A stretch of 64,000 bases of DNA, taken from assembly GCF_020026925.1 (NCBI RefSeq), contig NZ_JAIQDW010000001.1:607401-671400 (forward strand), given 5' to 3'. The position numbers were made by a program, and so were the translations under genes. The notes beneath the pieces were generated by a model. It saw only the letters and a program-made list of their open reading frames with translations. It made no database searches and was not told the DNA's origin. Every line of letters begins with the position of its first letter. Position 1 is the stretch's first letter. The stretch is from Flavobacterium hibisci (GTDB taxonomy: Bacteria > Bacteroidota > Bacteroidia > Flavobacteriales > Flavobacteriaceae). Shown here in pieces: positions 1 to 9,613 of this stretch.

Positions 1-2
1 TC

Positions 3-143
3 ATCACTATGGATGCACAAACCCGATATAAAAATCTGTTAAAAGAAAAACCAATAATTGTAAAAAGACTTCCTAACAAAGTGGTAGCTTCCTACCTGAA
101 TATATCACAGGAAACATTAAGCAGATTAAAATCAAAAAAATAA
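3..143 (+). CDS. Crp/Fnr-family transcriptional regulator, C-terminal fragment
   Basis: Only the last 46 codons lie in the window. The readable tail (RLPNKVVASYLNISQETLSR) looks like the winged helix-turn-helix end of Crp/Fnr regulators: the segment VASYLNISQETLSRLK fits the helix pair that contacts DNA in this family. The effector domain is upstream of the window, so the ligand cannot be judged. It is followed by a strong hairpin terminator. The family call rests on a short stretch and is a reasonable inference. Confidence 0.6.
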   Translation: MTMDAQTRYKNLLKEKPIIVKRLPNKVVASYLNISQETLSRLKSKK

Positions 144-154
144 TGGCTCTGACT

Positions 155-201
155 AAAATCAAAAAAGCGAAACTTTAGAATAGTTTCGCTTTTTTGATTT
201 T
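155..201. terminator. Bidirectional hairpin terminator
   Basis: A perfect 20-bp inverted repeat (155-174 against 182-201, 7-nt loop) with an A-rich left and T-rich right flank. It lies between the convergent Crp/Fnr gene and the GH31 gene and can serve both. Confidence 0.85.
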
Positions 202-215
202 ATTAAAGAACATTA

Positions 216-2615
216 TTACTCACCAATAAGATGAAGCTCATTAAATTCTTTTTCAACGATTAAGAAATGGTTAGCTTCAAAATCAGCGGCATTAAAATCA
301 ATTTTTTCATTGTCAATTTCAATTTCGGTCACTTTAAAAGGCAATCCTATAAAATTAATCTTGTACTTAGTATAAGGCGTTTCATATTTCCCTTCTTTGT
401 ACAACTGAATAATTACTTCTTTTTCTTTTCCTACAGTTCTAAAAGATAAAAAGCTAAAGCGGCCTTTTTTGTAATCATACCCATCCTGGGCATCTTCATA
501 AACTTCTGATTTTTCCTTGCCTATTTTGAAATAATAATCGAGAACCAATTCATCAAATTCTAATTCCCCAACATATTGCTGAACCGGATATTTCGGAATA
601 ATAGACCCAGCCTTTACGAAAACCGGAATTTCATCAAACTTAGAATCAACCCAAACTTCACGGCCTCCTGTTGCAAATTCATTTGTCCAATAGTTATACC
701 ACTCCCCTCTTGGAATATACATACGTCTTCCTACCGCATTAGGCTCTAAAATCGGGCAAACTAAAATATGATTTCCGAAGATGAATTCATCATTTCGGTA
801 ATGGGTCTGCGTATCATCCTGATCGTAATATACCAAAGGTTTTAACATAGGAATCCCTTCTTCGATATACTGCCAGAACATCGTGTATAAATAAGGTAAT
901 AACTGATAACGAAGGCTCACAAATTTTCGGGTAATATTGATTACTTCTTCATCAAAAGCCCATGGCTCCTGATTTCCGTGATCTCCTGATGAGTGTGTTC
1001 TGCAGAAAGGATGAAAAACGCCTAACTGAATCCAGCGTGCATATAATTCGCCTGTTGGCTGTTCTGCAAACCCGCCAATATCTGAACCTGTAAAACCCAT
1101 TCCGGAAATACTCATACGTTGTACCTGAATATTAGCAATCCATAAATGTTCCCAGGTTGCTACATTATCACCAGTCCATGAAGACGTGTAACGCTGAGCA
1201 CCCGAATAAGCTGATCTGGTAATTACAAAAGGACGCTTTGGATACACAAATCGTTTCACACCATGATAAGTAGCTCTCGCCATTTGAGTACCGTAAATAT
1301 TATGTGCTTTTCTGTGACTGCAAGGGTTTCCGTCATAAACGTGACGTACATCCATTGGGAAAGTTTTATTTGGAACTTCCATAACAGCAGGTTCGTTCAT
1401 ATCATTCCACACTCCTTTTACCCCAATGTCTGAAATCAATTCCTTAAATAATCCTGCCCACCATTCTCTTACTACAGGATTGGTATAATCCGGAAAATTA
1501 CATTCACCCGGCCATACTTTTCCTTTCATATAAGGTCCGTCTGCTCTTTTACAGAAATAGTCTTTTTCAAGACCTTCCTGATAAACCCAGTAATTTTTAT
1601 CTATTTTGATTCCCGGGTCAATGATTACTATCGTTTTAAAGCCATCTTCGGCTAATTCAGCAACCATTTTCTTTGGATCGGGAAAATAATCCTTATTCCA
1701 CGTAAAACATCGAAAACCGTCCATATAATCAATATCCAGATAAATGGCATCACAAGGGATTTTAAGTTCCCTGAATTTTGAAGTGATTTCTTTTACTTTG
1801 CTTTCCGGATAATAACTCCATTTACATTGATGATATCCTAAAACCCAAAGCGGCGGCAATTCAGGCTTACCGGTCAAATCGGTATAAGTGGTAACTACAT
1901 CCTGCATTTGCGGACCGTAAACAAAATAATAGTTCATCTCCCCTCCTTCACTCCAGAAACTAGTTACGTTTCTTCTTTCCTGACAAAAATCAAAAAAAGT
2001 ACGGAATGTATTATCAAAGAAAATCCCATAAGATTGTTTATTGTGAAGACCTATGTAAAAAGGAACTACTTTATATAAAGGCTCCTGATCTTTATGATAT
2101 GCATATTGGTCGGTAGCAAAATTTTCTACTCTTTTTCCTTTTAAATTCATTTGAGTAGCTTTATCGCCAAGGCCGTAAAAACATTCACCATCTTTTGATG
2201 ATTTACTCATTTTTACAATATTTCCGCCATACTCATAGCTTTCCTCCCAATGAAAACCAAGTTCGTCTTCGAGAATTAAAAAGTCATTTAAGTCATAAAT
2301 CGACAAACGAAGATCTGCCTTTTTAATTTTGCATTTTACTTTGCTGGTCCTGATTTCAAAATGATTCTCTTCTTCTGTAACTGTCAAAAAATTATAACCA
2401 TGCAGCTGGCTTTTATCAATAGCATACGAAAAATCATTACTAAAATAGCCTTTTGTAGTAAAACGAAAACGAATTAAACTGTCCCTGAGAATAGTGACTT
2501 TTAAAATTACGTTATTATCTGTATTAAAAGAAATGGAATCGCCTTCATGTTCATACGAAACTACTTTTGACGGAAATAAATTACCCTTGTATTCTAGTGC
2601 GGTATTTGTAATCAT
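216..2615 (-). CDS. GH31 alpha-glucosidase
   Basis: A 799-residue glycoside hydrolase of family 31, releasing glucose from alpha-glucans or malto-oligosaccharides. The retaining nucleophile is Asp405 in the motif GVWNDMNEPA and the likely acid/base is Asp483 in SWTGDNVATW. The segment YLDIDYMDGFRCFTW (about 292-306) is the usual substrate-binding strand. There is no signal peptide, so the enzyme should be cytoplasmic. It is the last gene of a minus-strand block with glgB, glgC and glgA, which suggests a role in glycogen or maltodextrin turnover. Exact linkage specificity cannot be read from the sequence. Confidence 0.9.
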   Translation of the reverse strand: MITNTALEYKGNLFPSKVVSYEHEGDSISFNTDNNVILKVTILRDSLIRFRFTTKGYFSNDFSYAIDKSQLHGYNFLTVTEEENHFEIRTSKVKCKIKKADLRLSIYDLNDFLILEDELGFHWEESYEYGGNIVKMSKSSKDGECFYGLGDKATQMNLKGKRVENFATDQYAYHKDQEPLYKVVPFYIGLHNKQSYGIFFDNTFRTFFDFCQERRNVTSFWSEGGEMNYYFVYGPQMQDVVTTYTDLTGKPELPPLWVLGYHQCKWSYYPESKVKEITSKFRELKIPCDAIYLDIDYMDGFRCFTWNKDYFPDPKKMVAELAEDGFKTIVIIDPGIKIDKNYWVYQEGLEKDYFCKRADGPYMKGKVWPGECNFPDYTNPVVREWWAGLFKELISDIGVKGVWNDMNEPAVMEVPNKTFPMDVRHVYDGNPCSHRKAHNIYGTQMARATYHGVKRFVYPKRPFVITRSAYSGAQRYTSSWTGDNVATWEHLWIANIQVQRMSISGMGFTGSDIGGFAEQPTGELYARWIQLGVFHPFCRTHSSGDHGNQEPWAFDEEVINITRKFVSLRYQLLPYLYTMFWQYIEEGIPMLKPLVYYDQDDTQTHYRNDEFIFGNHILVCPILEPNAVGRRMYIPRGEWYNYWTNEFATGGREVWVDSKFDEIPVFVKAGSIIPKYPVQQYVGELEFDELVLDYYFKIGKEKSEVYEDAQDGYDYKKGRFSFLSFRTVGKEKEVIIQLYKEGKYETPYTKYKINFIGLPFKVTEIEIDNEKIDFNAADFEANHFLIVEKEFNELHLIGE

Positions 2616-2655
2616 ATGACTAATGGATTAAATTTAATGCTGCTGCCTTTAGTTT

Positions 2656-2663
2656 CAAACTTA
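2656..2663 (-). promoter_or_regulatory. Bacteroidota -7 element for the GH31 gene
   Basis: On the minus strand the sequence reads TAAGTTTG, matching TAnnTTTG, about 40 bases before the GH31 start. This suggests the GH31 gene has its own promoter apart from glgB. No clear -33 element was assigned. Confidence 0.5.
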
Positions 2664-2815
2664 CAAAAAAACTTAGTAATACCCTATGAATAAAAGGTTT
2701 ATTAACGAAAACGTTTTTTCTGACTGAGTGATAATTTAGATATTAAAAAAACATCAATTCAGTAATTTAGAACCTTAAAAATAAAAAAATGACAGCACGC
2801 TGGCAGCTATAATTT

Positions 2816-4720
2816 TTATACAAAAGAATAAACCGTAACACTTAAAGGAGGTAAAGTTAATTCCACTGAAAAATCTCTTCCATCATAAGGATAAGATTCT
2901 ATTGTCAAAGTTCCGGGATTACTTACTCCACTTCCGCTATAAACAGGAGAATCAGTATTGAAAATTTCTTTTAATTTTCCTTTCTGAGGAATTCCAATTC
3001 TATAATTCTCACGAACAACCTGAGTAAGATTACAAACAATAATCAAATTTTCCTGAGGATTATTTCCTTTTCGGATATACGATATAACCGCATTTTGATG
3101 ATCTGAATAGTTGATCCATTCAAAACCTTCCCCGCTAAATTGTTTTTCATATAAAGCAGGTTGTGATTTATACAACTGATTCAAATCGGTAATAATCTTT
3201 TTTATTCCTGAGTGATAATCGTATTGCAATAAATGCCAGTCAAGACTGTTTTCAAAATTCCACTCAGCAGTCTGCCCAAATTCAGATCCCATAAACAACA
3301 ATTTGGTTCCGGGATGCGTAAACATATAGCCATAAAGCAGTCTTAAATTGGCAAATTTCTGCCATTCGTCACCTGGCATTTTATAGACAATAGATTGCTT
3401 TCCGTAAACCACTTCGTCATGTGAAAAAGGCAGCATGAAATTTTCTGTAAAAGCATAGGTCATCGAAAAAGTCAGATCATTTTGATGGTATTTCCTGTAA
3501 ACCGTTTCTTTTTGAAAATATTTTAAAGTATCGTGCATCCATCCCATCATCCATTTCATTCCAAAACCTAAACCTCCGGTAAATGTTGGTCTTGAAACCA
3601 TCGGAAAAGAAGTGCTTTCTTCTGCAATCGTTTGAACTCCTTCAAAATTAGCGTAAATTACTTCATTAAATTCCTTCAGAAAACTAATGGTTTCTAAATT
3701 TTCATTTCCTCCATAAATATTAGGCTCCCATTCACCTTCGTTTCTGGAATAATCCAAATAAAGCATTGAAGCTACAGCATCAACACGCAAACCATCAACA
3801 TGATAATTTTGAAGCCAAAAAACAGCATTACTGATCAGAAAAGCCCTGACTTCATTACGCCCGTAATTAAAAACAAGGCTCTTCCAGTCGGGATGATACC
3901 CCTTTCTGCGATCCGGATGTTCGTATAAATGCGAGCCGTCAAAAAAACCTAAACCATGTGCATCATCAGGAAAATGTGACGGAACCCAGTCGAGAATCAC
4001 TCCAATACCCGCCTCATGCAGTTTATCAACCAAAACCATAAAATCCTGAGGCTTGCCAAAACGGGAAGTTGGGGCAAAATATCCTACCAGCTGATACCCC
4101 CATGAAGGATCATATGGATACTCCATAACGGGCATAAATTCTACGTGCGTAAAACCTGTTTCTTTAACATAAGCAACCAAATCGTCAGCGAGTTCCCGAT
4201 AGGTTAAGAACTTGTTGTCATTACCCCGTTTCCAGGATCCTAAATGTACTTCGTAAACCGAATAAGGTTTATCTAAAGCATTATGTTCGTGACGTGACTG
4301 CATCCACTTTTCGTCTTTCCAGTTATAATCCAAATCCCAGACAACAGAAGCTGTATGAGGTGGTTTTTCACAATATAAAGAAAAAGGATCTGCTTTTTCA
4401 GTTGTAGTTCCGTCAATATGAGATTGGATTTTATACTTATAAATAGCTCCTTTATATAAGTTGGGAATAAAACCTTCCCAAATACCGGAAGAATCCCAAC
4501 GTACCTGAAGCATGTGTTCACCCTGAGTCCAGTAATTAAAATCACCTACAACAGATACAGATTGTGCAGTTGGTGCCCAGACAGCAAAATAAACACCTTT
4601 TACGCCATCTACTTCGATTAAGTGTGCACCGAGTTTTTCATGTAACTTAAAGTGTTTTCCGGCTTTGAATAAGTCGATATCAAAATCAGTAAATAGAGAA
4701 TGCGTAATAACGTTGGACAT
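2816..4720 (-). CDS. glgB: 1,4-alpha-glucan branching enzyme
   Basis: A 634-residue GH13 branching enzyme that forms alpha-1,6 branches in glycogen. It has an N-terminal CBM48-like domain (about 40-110), then the GH13 barrel. Conserved regions include ILDWVPSHF (about 242-250), DGLRVDAVASM with nucleophile Asp314, IAEES at about 365-369 with the acid/base Glu, and FSHDEVVYGK for the transition-state Asp. The length is normal for the short bacterial form. It lies between the GH31 gene and glgC on the same strand, with a 123-bp AT-rich gap before glgC. Confidence 0.95.
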   Translation of the reverse strand: MSNVITHSLFTDFDIDLFKAGKHFKLHEKLGAHLIEVDGVKGVYFAVWAPTAQSVSVVGDFNYWTQGEHMLQVRWDSSGIWEGFIPNLYKGAIYKYKIQSHIDGTTTEKADPFSLYCEKPPHTASVVWDLDYNWKDEKWMQSRHEHNALDKPYSVYEVHLGSWKRGNDNKFLTYRELADDLVAYVKETGFTHVEFMPVMEYPYDPSWGYQLVGYFAPTSRFGKPQDFMVLVDKLHEAGIGVILDWVPSHFPDDAHGLGFFDGSHLYEHPDRRKGYHPDWKSLVFNYGRNEVRAFLISNAVFWLQNYHVDGLRVDAVASMLYLDYSRNEGEWEPNIYGGNENLETISFLKEFNEVIYANFEGVQTIAEESTSFPMVSRPTFTGGLGFGMKWMMGWMHDTLKYFQKETVYRKYHQNDLTFSMTYAFTENFMLPFSHDEVVYGKQSIVYKMPGDEWQKFANLRLLYGYMFTHPGTKLLFMGSEFGQTAEWNFENSLDWHLLQYDYHSGIKKIITDLNQLYKSQPALYEKQFSGEGFEWINYSDHQNAVISYIRKGNNPQENLIIVCNLTQVVRENYRIGIPQKGKLKEIFNTDSPVYSGSGVSNPGTLTIESYPYDGRDFSVELTLPPLSVTVYSFV

Positions 4721-4843
4721 ATATTAATTAGTAATTAGTGACTAGTACTTAGTAATTTAGTTTTTTTGTTTTGATAATAGTTCTTAGTCTTTTGTGATTA
4801 TTACAAAGTATAGTCTTTACTAATAATTACTAAGGACTAAACA

Positions 4844-6124
4844 TTAATCTATCCTGAAATTATCCGGAAGAATGGCTCCTTTTTTAATGACAACAATTCC
4901 ATCTTTAATTGTGTACAATTCATTTGTGAAATTTTCCAGATGAGTACCTCCGTTGATGTGGACATTGTTACCAATACGTACATTTTTATCAACTAAAGCA
5001 TTTTTAATAAAACAGTTCTCTCCTATTCCGATTTGGATTTTATTGTTCAGGGAATCCTGATTCATCTCATCAATATCCTGATAAAAATCGTTACCCATAA
5101 CATAGGAATGCTGGATTACTGTTCCGTCTCCAATTCTGGAACGAATTCCAATTACAGATTTTGATATTTCGTTTGCATTGATTATGCACCCCTCAGAAAT
5201 TAAAGACTGATTTATATTCGAGTTTCTGTATTTTGAAGGAGGAAGTAATCTCGGACGTGTAAAAATTTTGCTGTAGTTGTCAAACAGGTTAAATTCAGGA
5301 ATATCGTCTGTAAGACCAATATTTGCTTCGAAAAAAGAATCAATGTTTCCTATATCTGTCCAGTAGCCTTCATATTGGTAGCTAAGTATCTTATGCTTGC
5401 CTACTGCCTGCGGAATGATTTCTTTTCCAAAATCCTTGGTATCCGGATCCGCCATCAATTCTTCCAGTAACTTACGGTTAAATATATATATTCCCATAGA
5501 AGCCAGGTACTTTTTACCTTTTTCCTGCATTTGTTCGCTCACTTCAGATTCCCATTCCGGCAAAAGTGAAGCATGTGGTTTTTCGATAAAAGCTTCAATA
5601 CAACTTTCATTATTTGCTTTAAGAATTCCAAAATCCGGTGCATCTTTTGCATTAACCGGCAAAGTAGCGATAGAAATAGGTGCACCAGATGCGATATGGG
5701 CATCCAGCATCTCGTTGAAATCCATCTGATATAACTGATCACCGGATAAAATAAGAGCATATTCAAAATCATGTTTTACGAAATGTGACATACACTGACG
5801 AACAGCATCAGCAGTACCCTGAAACCAGGTTGGATTATCAGGGGTTTGTTCAGCAGCCAAAATATCTACAAAAGATTCACTAAAAATACTGAAATTAAAT
5901 GTGTTTTTAATGTGCGCATTTAGAGAAGCCGAGTTGAATTGTGTCAATACAAATATTTTAAAAATATCAGAATTGATACAGTTTGATATTGGAATATCAA
6001 CTAATCTGTATTTTCCACCAATAGGAACGGCAGGTTTAGACCTTGTTTCTGTTAACGGATACAAACGCGATCCCTGACCACCCCCTAAAATAATTGCAAC
6101 TACTCCTTTTTTGTTAACTTTCAT
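4844..6124 (-). CDS. glgC: Glucose-1-phosphate adenylyltransferase
   Basis: A 426-residue ADP-glucose pyrophosphorylase making ADP-glucose, the committed step of glycogen synthesis. The N-terminal nucleotide-binding motif is GGGQGSRLYPLTETRSKPA (about 14-32), followed by YRLVDIPISN. A left-handed beta-helix of hexapeptide type makes up the C-terminus. The start overlaps the end of glgA by 11 bp, which points to translational coupling. The family is usually controlled allosterically by glycolytic intermediates; the effectors here are unknown. Confidence 0.95.
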   Translation of the reverse strand: MKVNKKGVVAIILGGGQGSRLYPLTETRSKPAVPIGGKYRLVDIPISNCINSDIFKIFVLTQFNSASLNAHIKNTFNFSIFSESFVDILAAEQTPDNPTWFQGTADAVRQCMSHFVKHDFEYALILSGDQLYQMDFNEMLDAHIASGAPISIATLPVNAKDAPDFGILKANNESCIEAFIEKPHASLLPEWESEVSEQMQEKGKKYLASMGIYIFNRKLLEELMADPDTKDFGKEIIPQAVGKHKILSYQYEGYWTDIGNIDSFFEANIGLTDDIPEFNLFDNYSKIFTRPRLLPPSKYRNSNINQSLISEGCIINANEISKSVIGIRSRIGDGTVIQHSYVMGNDFYQDIDEMNQDSLNNKIQIGIGENCFIKNALVDKNVRIGNNVHINGGTHLENFTNELYTIKDGIVVIKKGAILPDNFRID

Positions 6125-7541
6125 TTTTCTGAATTATTTGGTTATATGTTTCGATGTATTCTTGGCAAACTCTTTCCCAGGAATGATCTGTGGCCATTCC
6201 TTTTTGTATTATTTTATCAAACCAGCTTTTATCATCATACAGATTTACAGCACGATTAATGGAATCACAGACATCCTCAACCGACGCCTGATCGTGGCAA
6301 ATTCCGTTTCCATCATCACCAAAATCAATTACGGTATCTTTCAAACCTCCTGTTCTTCTCACAATCGGAACCGTTCCGTAACGCAGTGCATACATTTGGT
6401 TTAATCCGCAGGGTTCTACTCTTGAAGGCATTAATATAAAATCAGAACCTGCATAAATTAAATGGGCCAGTTCTTCATTATAACCAATGAAAACATTGTA
6501 ATTCCCTTTGTAATTGTCCCGTAACTGCAATAATTGCATTTCAATATCAGGATTTCCGGATCCTAAAATCAGGATATTAATTTTTTTAAAATTTTCAGAC
6601 AGCCCGATTGCTGCAGCCTGAGGCAAAAGATCGCCGCCCTTTTCATCAAATAATCTTCCAATAAAACTAAACAAAGGTTTTGAGGGATCTAACTCAAATC
6701 GTTCACATAGCTTCTCCTTATTTTTTTGTTTTCCAAATTCAAAATTATCAATTGAATAATGGGATTCCAGCATTTTATCTGTCAAAGGATTCCATACTTC
6801 AATGTCTATTCCGTTTAAAATTCCTTTTGATTTGCTCCGCACTTTATTAAATAATGATTCCAGTCCGTTTGCCGAAACATTAATTTCATCCAGATAACTC
6901 GGAGAAACTGTAGTCACAGCATCGGCACATTTAACCGCTACAGCCAGTGAATTCAAAGAATTATCCCATTCCAGAAAACCTGCATGACGCACATCAAATT
7001 CAGGGATATAATGCATTTTATCGTGACCAAACCATCCCTGATACAATCCGTTATGAATTGTGATAACAGTTCGGACCTTACTTAAAACTTCATATTTATA
7101 ACTAAACTGCAGCATAAACGGAATCAGTCCCGTATGGTGATCGTGGCAGTTTATGACGACGGGAATTATATTCTCAGCCAGAATCCAGTCTAAAGTAGCA
7201 ATCTGAAAAGATAAAAAACGTTCGATATCATCTTCATATCCATAAACATTTGAACGGTCAAATAACTCCTTAATTTCAATCAGATATAATTCATACCCGA
7301 GTTTATCAGTTGTTTCTTTTAGAACATTATAAGGAAATATAAAATGGCCTAAAATAACATTGCCTGAATGTACGGTTTCAAAATTATTTTCGTGTTTAAA
7401 CTTTGTATCATATGCAGGAACCACTACTTTTACCTGATGCCCGGCACTTTGCTGATACTTCGGCAATGCCCCGACAACATCGGCTAATCCGCCAACTTTT
7501 GCCATTGGGTAACATTCTGCACTAAGATGAAATATTTTCAT
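6114..7541 (-). CDS. glgA: Glycogen synthase, GT5
   Basis: A 475-residue ADP-glucose-dependent glycogen synthase of family GT5. The N-terminal motif KVGGLADVVGALPK (from Lys15) binds ADP-glucose, and the C-terminal Rossmann domain carries MPSRVEPCGLNQMYALRYGT with the conserved glutamate. It is the first gene of the glgA-glgC-glgB-GH31 block, and its 3-prime end overlaps glgC. The 130-bp gap to the divergent hydrolase gene must contain its promoter, but I could not fix the motif. Confidence 0.95.
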   Translation of the reverse strand: MKIFHLSAECYPMAKVGGLADVVGALPKYQQSAGHQVKVVVPAYDTKFKHENNFETVHSGNVILGHFIFPYNVLKETTDKLGYELYLIEIKELFDRSNVYGYEDDIERFLSFQIATLDWILAENIIPVVINCHDHHTGLIPFMLQFSYKYEVLSKVRTVITIHNGLYQGWFGHDKMHYIPEFDVRHAGFLEWDNSLNSLAVAVKCADAVTTVSPSYLDEINVSANGLESLFNKVRSKSKGILNGIDIEVWNPLTDKMLESHYSIDNFEFGKQKNKEKLCERFELDPSKPLFSFIGRLFDEKGGDLLPQAAAIGLSENFKKINILILGSGNPDIEMQLLQLRDNYKGNYNVFIGYNEELAHLIYAGSDFILMPSRVEPCGLNQMYALRYGTVPIVRRTGGLKDTVIDFGDDGNGICHDQASVEDVCDSINRAVNLYDDKSWFDKIIQKGMATDHSWERVCQEYIETYNQIIQKNES

Positions 7542-7674
7542 TTAAGACGGCTGTTTTATAAAATTGGTACTCAATCAAATTAATACGTAAATTGCTATTA
7601 TTCTGTAATTTTATGTTTTTTTAAATTTAGGAAAAAACTTAGTAGAATTTAGCTCCAAAATAAAAATTATCATT

Positions 7675-8538
7675 ATGCCAAAAAAAACACCGAATCCTGT
7701 AAAATCCTTAAAAATCCCAATATTTATTATTATTTCTGCGAAATTATGTGCGTTTGTTTCCCTTAAACTGGTAACAGCTTATGCAGCAAAACTTTTTACA
7801 ACACCTGTAAAACATAAAATTCCGAAAAGAGAATTAAAAATGGATTCTGAAAGCATCCAAAATACAATTCCTGTTCCGGCAATTGATAAAAACATTACGG
7901 TTTATGAATATGGTAAAAGTGAAAAGAAAGCATTGCTTGTTCATGGCTGGTCAGGACGCGGAACACAATTATTCAAAATTGCAGATTCACTTTTAGAACA
8001 CGGGTATTCAATTGTAAGTTTTGACGCTCCGGCTCACGGAAAATCGAAAGGCAGCACAACTATAATGTCTGAATTTATAACATCGATTTTAGAAATAGAA
8101 AAACAATACGGGACATTTGAAATTGCAATAGGTCATTCATTAGGCGGCATGTCTGTTTTGAATGCAATTAAAAACGGCTTGAATGTAAAAAAGGCTGTTA
8201 TTATTGGCAGTGGCGATATTGTACAGGATATTTTAGATGAATTTGTTTCGAAATTGAGATTAAAACCCGAAATTAGTAATCGCCTGCGTGATTATTTTGA
8301 AAATAAATATCAGGTAAAAATGGATGACTTCTCAGCGTATCAGGCTGCTAAAAAAATAGCAATTCCTATTTTGGTGATTCATGATAAAAATGATCCGGAA
8401 GTTCCTGTAAAAGCAGGAATTCATATTCATGAAAACCTTCAAAAAGGGAGTTTATTTTTGACAGAAGGCCTTGGTCACCGAAAGATATTGGGAAATCATG
8501 ACGTAATTAAAAAAATTATTGAATTCACAATTAACTAA
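7675..8538 (+). CDS. Alpha/beta hydrolase
   Basis: A 287-residue alpha/beta hydrolase. The nucleophile elbow is GHSLGGMS (Ser155), the likely acid is Asp240 in HDKNDPEVP, and the catalytic His is His268 in EGLGHRK. An oxyanion segment, LLVHGWSGRGTQ, lies near residue 90. The first 40 residues are basic then hydrophobic (IPIFIIISAKLCAFVSLKLV) and may be a membrane anchor. The substrate is unknown; a lipase or esterase-like role is the family default. The next gene starts 7 bp after its stop. Confidence 0.85.
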   Translation: MPKKTPNPVKSLKIPIFIIISAKLCAFVSLKLVTAYAAKLFTTPVKHKIPKRELKMDSESIQNTIPVPAIDKNITVYEYGKSEKKALLVHGWSGRGTQLFKIADSLLEHGYSIVSFDAPAHGKSKGSTTIMSEFITSILEIEKQYGTFEIAIGHSLGGMSVLNAIKNGLNVKKAVIIGSGDIVQDILDEFVSKLRLKPEISNRLRDYFENKYQVKMDDFSAYQAAKKIAIPILVIHDKNDPEVPVKAGIHIHENLQKGSLFLTEGLGHRKILGNHDVIKKIIEFTIN

Positions 8539-8545
8539 AACTGTC

Positions 8546-9196
8546 ATGGATTTATTTGGAGAAACTAGAAATTGGGAAAAAGATTTAAAGCCTATTTTAA
8601 AAAAATACAAAGGCAAAAAACATCCTTTGGACTATGAAAACACATATCAGTTACTGGTCATGGTTGTATTATCAGCACAGGATTCTGATGCAAATATCAA
8701 CAACATCGCTCCTGCTCTGTTTGCTGAATTCCCTACCTTAAAAAGTCTTTCAAAAGCAGATTTAGAAAGTTTTACGCCATACGTCAGCAAAGTTCGGAAT
8801 CACGCTACCAAAACCAACTGGCTTCTTGAAATCGCCAAAACGATTCAAAATGATAAAGATATTCCACTTACCCTAAATGGATTAACAGCTTTGAAAGGTT
8901 TGGGAAGAAAATCTGCCAATGTGATTTTAAGGGAAACCGATCAGCCGCCAGAAGGTATTATTACCGATTTACATGTGATTCGTGTTGCTCCAAGACTTGG
9001 TATTGTAAATGAAAGCAAGGATGGTAATAAGGTCGAGAAACAACTGATGGAAGTTTTATCCAAAAAAATCTGGTCAGAAATTGGTATGGCAATCTCATTT
9101 CACGGAAGGGAAACCTGCAGGCCAAAACCTAAATGTGAAGAATGTATTTTGAAGGATATTTGTTATTATTTTCTACATCTTAAAAATGGAATTTAA
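8546..9196 (+). CDS. Endonuclease III-like DNA glycosylase
   Basis: A base-excision repair glycosylase/AP lyase of the Nth superfamily, about 216 residues from the ATG at 8546. An upstream in-frame TTG at 8519 would overlap the previous gene and is less likely. The helix-hairpin-helix is LNGLTALKGLGRKSANVIL with the catalytic lysine in GRKSA, and the catalytic aspartate is in ITDLHVIRV. The C-terminal iron-sulfur motif is C-x5-C-x2-C-x5-C, one residue shorter in the first gap than in E. coli Nth. It may be a related subfamily, so no gene symbol is given. Confidence 0.85.
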   Translation: MDLFGETRNWEKDLKPILKKYKGKKHPLDYENTYQLLVMVVLSAQDSDANINNIAPALFAEFPTLKSLSKADLESFTPYVSKVRNHATKTNWLLEIAKTIQNDKDIPLTLNGLTALKGLGRKSANVILRETDQPPEGIITDLHVIRVAPRLGIVNESKDGNKVEKQLMEVLSKKIWSEIGMAISFHGRETCRPKPKCEECILKDICYYFLHLKNGI

Positions 9197-9255
9197 TTAA
9201 TCTATCTCTTTAAATATAAAAAATATCAGCATTAGTTTTTTTTTAGAAAACATTT

Positions 9256-9272
9256 ATCGTAATATTGCAATA
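9256..9272. promoter_or_regulatory. Candidate ArsR operator 1
   Basis: The 17-mer atcgtaatattgcaata sits 13 bp before the arsR start. It contains the palindrome atattgcaatat and matches the site at 10201-10217 at 16 of 17 positions. ArsR-family repressors bind such imperfect palindromes over their own promoters, so autoregulation is inferred. Confidence 0.6.
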
Positions 9273-9285
9273 TAAAAATAAAATA

Positions 9286-9612
9286 ATGGGAGCTACTAAA
9301 ACAGATCATTTTACCGATGAGCAAAATCAGATTGCTATAATTGCAAAAGCATTGGGGCATCCTGCCAGAATTGCCATCATTGAGTATTTATTAAAAGTTG
9401 ACACTTGTATCTGCGGTGATATTGTAAATGAACTTCCTCTTGCACAACCTACTGTTTCCCAGCATTTGAAAGAGTTAAAAAATGCAGGACTTATTAAAGG
9501 CAATATTGAGGGAAATGCTATTTGTTACTGTATTGATGAAAAAACATTTGATATTTTAAAAGAATATTTTTCTAAAATTATCCTAACGGTTACAAATCAA
9601 AAATGTTGTTAA
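9286..9612 (+). CDS. arsR: ArsR-family arsenic-responsive repressor
   Basis: A winged-helix repressor of about 108 residues from the ATG at 9286; the in-frame TTG at 9265 lies inside the candidate operator and is rejected as the start. The recognition region is PTVSQHLKELKNAGLIKG. The preceding helix has TCICGD, a Cys-x-Cys pair where classical ArsR binds As(III). The protein also ends in Lys-Cys-Cys. It is the first gene of a five-gene arsenic operon, and the next gene starts one base after its stop codon. Confidence 0.9.
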   Translation: MGATKTDHFTDEQNQIAIIAKALGHPARIAIIEYLLKVDTCICGDIVNELPLAQPTVSQHLKELKNAGLIKGNIEGNAICYCIDEKTFDILKEYFSKIILTVTNQKCC

Positions 9613-9613
9613 T

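Noticed and set aside
267..449. Small plus-strand frame inside the GH31 gene
   Set aside because: It lies antisense to a well-supported gene and has a low-complexity hydrophobic composition expected of a shadow frame.
8519..8545. Longer start for the endonuclease III-like gene
   Set aside because: It begins with TTG and overlaps the hydrolase gene; the ATG at 8546 fits the protein better.
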